Positions 6,521-10,470 of a stretch of 10,470 nt of DNA are shown here, piece by piece. This DNA is from Anaerolineales bacterium (GTDB lineage: Bacteria; Chloroflexota; Anaerolineae; Anaerolineales; UBA6663). The translations under genes and the position numbers were made by a program. The stretch's first letter is position 1. Every line of letters starts with the position of its first letter. The notes under the pieces were generated by a model that was not told where the DNA came from, ran no database searches, and saw only the letters and a list, made by a program, of their open reading frames with translations. The stretch is taken from NCBI GenBank assembly GCA_016789165.1, contig JAEURL010000197.1:1-10470 (forward strand), read 5' to 3'.

Positions 6521-7735
6521 ATGTCCATCACCGACCGTCCCCTTACCTTCCTGTGCCTGGCGAATTTCTTTAAGGGCAACGCCTTCCTGCAGGCGGCCAA
6601 GCAGCTGGGGCACCACGTCCTGCTGCTGACCCAGGAGAAGCATCAGGACGAGCCCTGGGCGCGCGCGAGCATCGACGAGCTGTTCTTCCTGCCCTCGCTG
6701 TCCAAGCAGCCGGACATCACCTACACGGTGGCCTACCTGGCCCGCGGCCGGCACATCGACGCCATCATCGCCCTGGACGATTTCGACGTGGAGACGGCCG
6801 CGGCTCTGCGCGAGCACCTGCGCCTGCCGGGGCTCTCGGTCAGCGCGGCCCGCCACTTCCGCGACAAGCTGGCCATGCGCCAGGCGGCCCGCGCCGGCGG
6901 CGTGGCCGTGCCGGAGTTCACGCGCGTGGTCAACTACGACGAGCTGCGCGAGTTCATGGACCGCGTGCCGGCGCCCTGGCTGCTCAAGCCCCGCTCCGAG
7001 GCCAGCTCCATGGGCATCCAGCGCCTGTACGAGGCCGAGCAGTTGTGGCGCACGCTGGACCGGCTGGGCGATCAGCAGTCGTTCTTCGTCCTGGAGCAGT
7101 ATCTGCCGGGCGAGGTCTACCATGTCGATGCCCTGGTGGACGGCGGCGAGCCGGTCTTCGCCGTGGCCAGCCAGTACGGCCGGCCGCCGCTCAACGTCTA
7201 CCAAGACGGCGGCGTCTTCATCACCCGCACCCTGGACCCGGCCTCGGCCGATTGCCAGGCCCTGCTGGACGCCAACCGGCGCATGCTGCGGGCGCTGGGG
7301 CTGACGCGCGGCGCCGCGCACGCCGAGTTCCTCAAGTCCAACGCCGACGGGCAGTTCTATTTCATCGAGTGCGCCGCGCGCGTGGGCGGGGCCAACATCG
7401 CCGAGACGGTCGAGTTTGCCAGCGGCGTCAACCTGTGGGCGGAATGGGCCCGCCTGGAGGCCGGCCACCTGCGCGGCGAGGCCTACGCCCTGCCGGCCCT
7501 GGCGGGCCGCTCCGCCGGCATCCTGGTCTGCCTGGCCCAGCAGGAGTGGCCGGACACCTCCAGCTACACCGATCCCGAGATCGTCTGGCGGCTGAACAAG
7601 AAGAACCACGCCGGCCTGATCGTGGCCGGCCCCGACGCCGGGCGCATCCAGGCCCTGTTGGAAAGCTACGGCGAGCGCTTCGCGCACGATTTCCTGGCCG
7701 TGGCCCCGCCGCGCCAATCTGTGGCCGAGATGTGA
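6521..7735 (+). CDS. ATP-grasp ligase, tandem copy 1
   Basis: This soluble protein has 404 residues. It begins with a Rossmann-like segment (FLCLANFFKGNAFLQAAKQLG) and then LDDFDVETAAALREHL. An ATP-grasp domain follows: ARHFRDKLAMRQAARAGG, PWLLKPRSEASSMGI with the ATP-contacting Lys156, VLEQYLPGEVYHVDALV, Glu269 (AHAEF), and Glu283/Asn292 in ECAARVGGANI. This order matches the carbamoyl-phosphate-synthetase / D-Ala-ligase-like branch of the fold rather than the RimK-like one at 2931. A C-terminal segment of about 100 residues ends in FAHDFLAVAPP. It probably makes an amide or peptide bond using ATP. It is about 60% identical by eye to the next gene along its whole length, which marks a recent tandem duplication. 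The two genes share one base, so they are probably translated together. The substrate is unknown. Confidence 0.88.
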   Translation: MSITDRPLTFLCLANFFKGNAFLQAAKQLGHHVLLLTQEKHQDEPWARASIDELFFLPSLSKQPDITYTVAYLARGRHIDAIIALDDFDVETAAALREHLRLPGLSVSAARHFRDKLAMRQAARAGGVAVPEFTRVVNYDELREFMDRVPAPWLLKPRSEASSMGIQRLYEAEQLWRTLDRLGDQQSFFVLEQYLPGEVYHVDALVDGGEPVFAVASQYGRPPLNVYQDGGVFITRTLDPASADCQALLDANRRMLRALGLTRGAAHAEFLKSNADGQFYFIECAARVGGANIAETVEFASGVNLWAEWARLEAGHLRGEAYALPALAGRSAGILVCLAQQEWPDTSSYTDPEIVWRLNKKNHAGLIVAGPDAGRIQALLESYGERFAHDFLAVAPPRQSVAEM

Positions 7736-8931
7736 TGAACACCATTCTGTGCCTCACCAGCGAAGTCAAGGGCGCGGCCTTCATCCGCCAGGCCAAGCGC
7801 CTGGGCTGCCGGGTGCTGCTGCTGACGCGCGAGAAATTCCGCGACGCCGAGTGGCCGCGCGAGAGCCTGGACGACGTCTTCTTCATGCCCAGCCTCGAGA
7901 ACGTCCCGCACGTCCTCAACGCCGTCAGCTACCTGGCGCGCGGACAGGCCATCGACCAGATCGTGCCGCTGGACGACTTCGAGGTGGAGACGGCCGGCTT
8001 CCTGCGCGAGCACCTGCGCCTGCCCGGCCCGGGCGTCTCGCTGGCCCGCCACTTCCGCGACAAGCTGGCCATGCGCACGGTGGCGGCCGCCGCCGGCGTG
8101 CGGGTGCCGGCCTTCACCGGCGTCTTCAATCACGAGCGGCTGCGCGACTTCATGGCGCGCGTGCCGGCGCCCTGGCTGCTCAAGCCGCGCGCCGAGGCCA
8201 GCGCCATGGGCATCAAGAAGCTGCACGGCCCGGACGAGCTCTGGCCGCTGCTGGAGACGCTGGGCGATAAGCAGTCGCACTACGTGCTGGAGCAGTTCCT
8301 GCCCGGCGACGTCTTTCACGTGGACGGGCTGGTCTGGGAGCGGGAGCTGCGCTTCGCGGCGGCCAGCGGCTACGGCCGGCCGCCCCTGGACGTCTACCAG
8401 GGCGGGGGCGTCTTCTATACCCGCGTGCTGGAGTGGGAGGCGCCGGCCACCCGCGAGCTGCTGGACTTCAATGCCCAGACCGTGCGCGCCCTGGGCGCCG
8501 AACACGGGGCCACCCACGCCGAGTACATCCGCGCCCACGCCGACGGCCAGTTGTATTTTGTCGAGTGTGCGGCGCGCGTGGGCGGGGCCAACATCGCCGA
8601 GGCCGTGGAGTTCGCCACCGGCGTCAACCTGTGGGCCGAATGGGCGCGCCTCGAAGTGGCCGCCCTGCGCGGTGAGGCCTACGCGCCGCCGGAGGCCCGC
8701 CACGGCTACGCGGCCGTCCTCAACTGTCTGGCGCGCCAGGAGTGGCCGGACCTGGCGCCCTACGCCGACCCGGAGGTGGTCTGGCGCCTGCACAAGCCTT
8801 ACCACGCCGGCCTGATCTTGGCCACGCCGGACGCCGCCCGCCTGCAAGCCCTGGTGGAGGCCTACAGCCGGCGCTTCGCCCAGGATTTCCTGGCCGTGGC
8901 CCCGCCGCTGGAAACCGGGTACGAAGGGTGA
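7735..8931 (+). CDS. ATP-grasp ligase, tandem copy 2
   Basis: This 398-residue paralogue of the previous gene has the same domain order. An N-terminal Rossmann-like strand (ILCLTSEVKGAAFIRQAKRLG) comes first, then LDDFEVETAGFLREHL, RDKLAMR, PWLLKPRAEASAMGI (Lys150), VLEQFLPGDVFHVDGLV, Glu263 (THAEY) and ECAARVGGANIAEAVEF (Glu277/Asn286). It ends with FAQDFLAVAPP. The ATG begins on the last base of the preceding TGA and no strong ribosome site is visible, so translation is probably coupled. The frame is open far upstream, but that stretch is a shadow of copy 1. The catalytic residues are all kept, so neither copy looks degenerate. Differences cluster in the N-terminal third and around 225-260, regions that may set specificity. 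This is the last ligase gene; 131 bases of non-coding sequence follow. Confidence 0.88.
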   Translation: MNTILCLTSEVKGAAFIRQAKRLGCRVLLLTREKFRDAEWPRESLDDVFFMPSLENVPHVLNAVSYLARGQAIDQIVPLDDFEVETAGFLREHLRLPGPGVSLARHFRDKLAMRTVAAAAGVRVPAFTGVFNHERLRDFMARVPAPWLLKPRAEASAMGIKKLHGPDELWPLLETLGDKQSHYVLEQFLPGDVFHVDGLVWERELRFAAASGYGRPPLDVYQGGGVFYTRVLEWEAPATRELLDFNAQTVRALGAEHGATHAEYIRAHADGQLYFVECAARVGGANIAEAVEFATGVNLWAEWARLEVAALRGEAYAPPEARHGYAAVLNCLARQEWPDLAPYADPEVVWRLHKPYHAGLILATPDAARLQALVEAYSRRFAQDFLAVAPPLETGYEG

Positions 8932-9016
8932 ACCTGCCTCGTCTGAGCGGCTGGCCTTGACAGAAAACCCGGCGCCCTCGGTAGGAATCCGGTTGCCGGC
9001 TCAGGGGAGTCCTGGC

Positions 9017-9032
9017 GCCGGCCGCGGCCGGC
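9017..9032 (+). repeat. Perfect 16-bp palindrome beside a -10 box
   Basis: GCCGGCCGCGGCCGGC is exactly self-complementary. Its right end is 6 bases before the TATAAT at 9039, so it lies between the expected -35 and -10 positions. That placement suits a repressor operator. GC-rich chance sequence is the alternative. The rest of the 8932-9062 gap shows an isolated TTGACA at 8957-8962 without a well-spaced -10, and nothing else I can name. Confidence 0.35.
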
Positions 9033-9038
9033 CTGCTA

Positions 9039-9044
9039 TATAAT
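9039..9044 (+). promoter_or_regulatory. TATAAT -10 box for the glycosidase-like gene
   Basis: TATAAT, within TGCTATATAAT, is 18 bases upstream of the GTG at 9063. A start near 9051 gives a leader of about 12 bases, in which GAGG (9053-9056) is the only weak ribosome site. No clear -35 hexamer is seen. A short inverted repeat, CAGAC-TGT-GTCTG (9057-9069), covers the start codon. Confidence 0.55.
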
Positions 9045-9062
9045 CCCGCCCTGAGGCAGACT

Positions 9063-10232
9063 GTGTCTGAGTACCAGATTCTCCTGCTCCCCAAAGAGGG
9101 GTATTGGGACTGGGTGGCCGCCGCCCGGGACTACGTCCTGAAATTCGGGACCAACCTCACCTCGGACCCGGATTCGGCCGGCCGCTTCATGCTGCCCCTG
9201 CAGGTAGTCACCATCGCCGGCCTGCCGGGCGGATACCCCGCGCAAGGCGATATCCAGGCCTGGTTCACCCGCGCCTACCCCAGCGCGCGCGTGGATTTCG
9301 TGCCGGCCCGCACGCCGGCCGAGTTCGCGGCCGCGCTGGCCAAGCGCATCCAGTCCGGCGAGCGCTACGCCGCCGCCGGCCCGGACTTCGGGCGGGTCTG
9401 GCCGGCCGGCCGCTGCCTGGCCGGCCTGCACGGCCGCGCCGACGGCCGGCTGCAGGACGCGGACTTCGCCGTGATCGCCCAGGCCCGGGTGGAAGCCGTC
9501 AAACTGCTCTCCTCGGCCGCGCCAGAAGACGTGGACCGCCTGCGCGCCATCAACCCGCAGATGTTCATCCTGGTGCGCCTGTTTGCGGATTTCCGGGACC
9601 GCCTGGTGCGCGCCGAGGATTTCGCCACCTGGCTCAGCTACGACATGGGCCAGTTCTACCAGCGCGGCGTGCGCCACTTCGAGATCCACAACGAGGTCAA
9701 CCTCAAGCTGGAGGGCTGGGGCCAGAGCTGGCGCGATGGGCGCGAGTTCGCGCAGTGGTGGCTGACGGTGCGCAACCGCCTGAAGGCGCTTTACCCGGAG
9801 GCCAAGTTCGGCTGGCCGGGCCTCTCGCCCGACGGCTTCCCCATGCCGGAGCGCACCAACGACCTGCGCTTCCTCGAGGAGGCTCAGGACGCCCTGCGCG
9901 CCGCCGACTGGATCGGCCTGCACTGCTACTGGCAGACCGAGGCCGAGATGCGCACGCCGGCCGGCGGGCTGGGCTATCTCGAGTATCGCCGGCGTTTCCC
10001 CGAGAAATTGCTCTTCATCACCGAATTCAGCAACCCCGCGCCCGGCGTGGACCTGCGCGTCAAGGGTGAGCAGTACGTGAAGTACTATCAGCTCCTGCGG
10101 CGGGTGCCCGGCCTGGGCGCGGCCTTTGCGTTCGTGGCCTCGGCCTCGGCCAATTTCCCGCACGAGGCCTGGCGCGACGAGGCCGGCCGCGCCACCGCCA
10201 TCCCGGCGGTCGTCGGCCAACGGGCCCTGTAG
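9063..10232 (+). CDS. Clan-A-like TIM-barrel glycoside hydrolase (putative)
   Basis: This 389-residue protein starts at GTG, chosen because a TATAAT box lies 18 bases upstream. It begins MSEYQILLLPKEGYW, with no signal peptide, so it is probably cytoplasmic. The C-terminal two thirds look like a TIM-barrel glycosidase. HFEIHNEVNL holds Glu211 in the Asn-Glu pair typical of the clan A acid/base, and LLFITEFSNP holds Glu321 as the likely nucleophile. The strands between (INPQMFILVRLF, AKFGWPGLSPDG, ADWIGLHCYW) fit barrel repeats. The N-terminal 120 or so residues are not recognised, but contain FVPARTPAEFAAALAKRI. Substrate specificity cannot be read. It starts 131 bases after the last ligase, behind its own promoter, so operon membership is doubtful. 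It could also be a glycosidase-fold protein of other function. Confidence 0.7.
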   Translation: MSEYQILLLPKEGYWDWVAAARDYVLKFGTNLTSDPDSAGRFMLPLQVVTIAGLPGGYPAQGDIQAWFTRAYPSARVDFVPARTPAEFAAALAKRIQSGERYAAAGPDFGRVWPAGRCLAGLHGRADGRLQDADFAVIAQARVEAVKLLSSAAPEDVDRLRAINPQMFILVRLFADFRDRLVRAEDFATWLSYDMGQFYQRGVRHFEIHNEVNLKLEGWGQSWRDGREFAQWWLTVRNRLKALYPEAKFGWPGLSPDGFPMPERTNDLRFLEEAQDALRAADWIGLHCYWQTEAEMRTPAGGLGYLEYRRRFPEKLLFITEFSNPAPGVDLRVKGEQYVKYYQLLRRVPGLGAAFAFVASASANFPHEAWRDEAGRATAIPAVVGQRAL

Positions 10233-10266
10233 AACAGTTACCGGTTTGTTTTCCAGGAGAGGTATC

Positions 10267-10470
10267 ATGTCTGTGCGTCACAGCCTGCTGCGGGGGATCT
10301 TGACGGTGAGCTTGCTGGCCGTGTGGGCTGGCCCGGCGGCGCGTGTGCCGGCCGCCGAAGCCGCCACCTGCGCTGGCCCCAACTGCCTGTACCTGCCGGC
10401 CCTCAGCCGGGCCGTGGATGGGACGACCGGCGCCTCCTACACCTCGGGCTCGGCGCGCCAGTGGGATACA
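10267..10470 (+). CDS. Secreted protein, N-terminal part (3' truncated)
   Basis: The ATG at 10267 follows AGGAGAGG at 10255-10262, a strong ribosome site, and the frame is open to the window edge (68 codons). The product begins with a signal peptide: Arg4 and Arg9, then a hydrophobic core (ILTVSLLAVWAGPAA), with likely cleavage near AEA-ATC around residues 32-33. Next comes CAGPNCLYLPALSRAV; CxxxxC followed by YLPAL recalls the short YLPLV-like stretch in many secreted Anaerolineae proteins. A Ser/Thr/Gly-rich region follows. The C-terminus, and therefore the function, lies outside the window. It starts 34 bases after the glycosidase-like gene and may be co-transcribed with it. Confidence 0.75.
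   Translation, partial: MSVRHSLLRGILTVSLLAVWAGPAARVPAAEAATCAGPNCLYLPALSRAVDGTTGASYTSGSARQWDT

Noticed and set aside
5252..7717. Open frame of 821 codons on the minus strand
   Set aside because: It overlaps three recognisable + strand genes and is rich in Gly, Ala, Val, Leu and Gln repeats. It is the mirror effect of strong GC bias at third codon positions. No known domain is recognised.
7045..7734. Upstream extension of the second tandem ATP-grasp gene
   Set aside because: This frame is open but reads as Arg/Pro/Gly-rich nonsense under copy 1. The ATG at 7735 gives a start that aligns with copy 1.
8957..8962. TTGACA as a -35 promoter element
   Set aside because: No -10-like hexamer stands 16-18 bases downstream; the nearest candidate, TAGGAA, is poorly spaced, and the clear TATAAT at 9039 is far too distant.

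Overview
The window is a GC-rich, almost fully coding stretch in which every supported gene lies on the + strand. It fits a Chloroflexota bacterium of the Anaerolineae type. That placement is an inference from codon bias, gene content and a secreted protein with a CLYLPAL motif after its signal peptide. No rRNA, tRNA, mobile element or CRISPR array is visible.

Layout. (1) 1-389: the 3' end of a probable secreted or periplasmic beta-sandwich protein, YtkA/FixH-like. (2) 425-2065: an S8 (subtilisin-type) protease without a signal peptide. It has a CxxC/CxxC N-terminus and a C-terminal CBM48-like domain, and a TATAAT box sits only 7 bases before its ATG, so its mRNA may be leaderless. (3) 2133-2852: an esterase-D-like alpha/beta hydrolase. 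(4) 2931-8931: five consecutive ligase-type genes, namely a RimK/glutathione-synthetase-like ATP-grasp enzyme, a circularly permuted ATP-grasp enzyme, a YbdK-type GCS2 carboxylate-amine ligase, and two tandem paralogous ATP-grasp enzymes whose genes overlap by one base. (5) 9063-10232: a TIM-barrel glycoside-hydrolase-like protein without a signal peptide, behind its own TATAAT box. (6) 10267 to the end: the start of a secreted protein with a signal peptide.

How the genes may work together. The five ligases plus the adjacent hydrolase look like an operon that builds a small peptide or amide-linked metabolite by successive ATP-dependent carboxylate-amine ligations, without NRPS modules, carrier domains or a visible ribosomal precursor. 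Each ligase family is known on its own. The specific five-ligase combination, with the duplicated terminal pair, is the best candidate in this window for an undescribed pathway. Its substrates cannot be read from the sequence. The protease and the glycosidase-like gene flank this core and have no demonstrable link to it.
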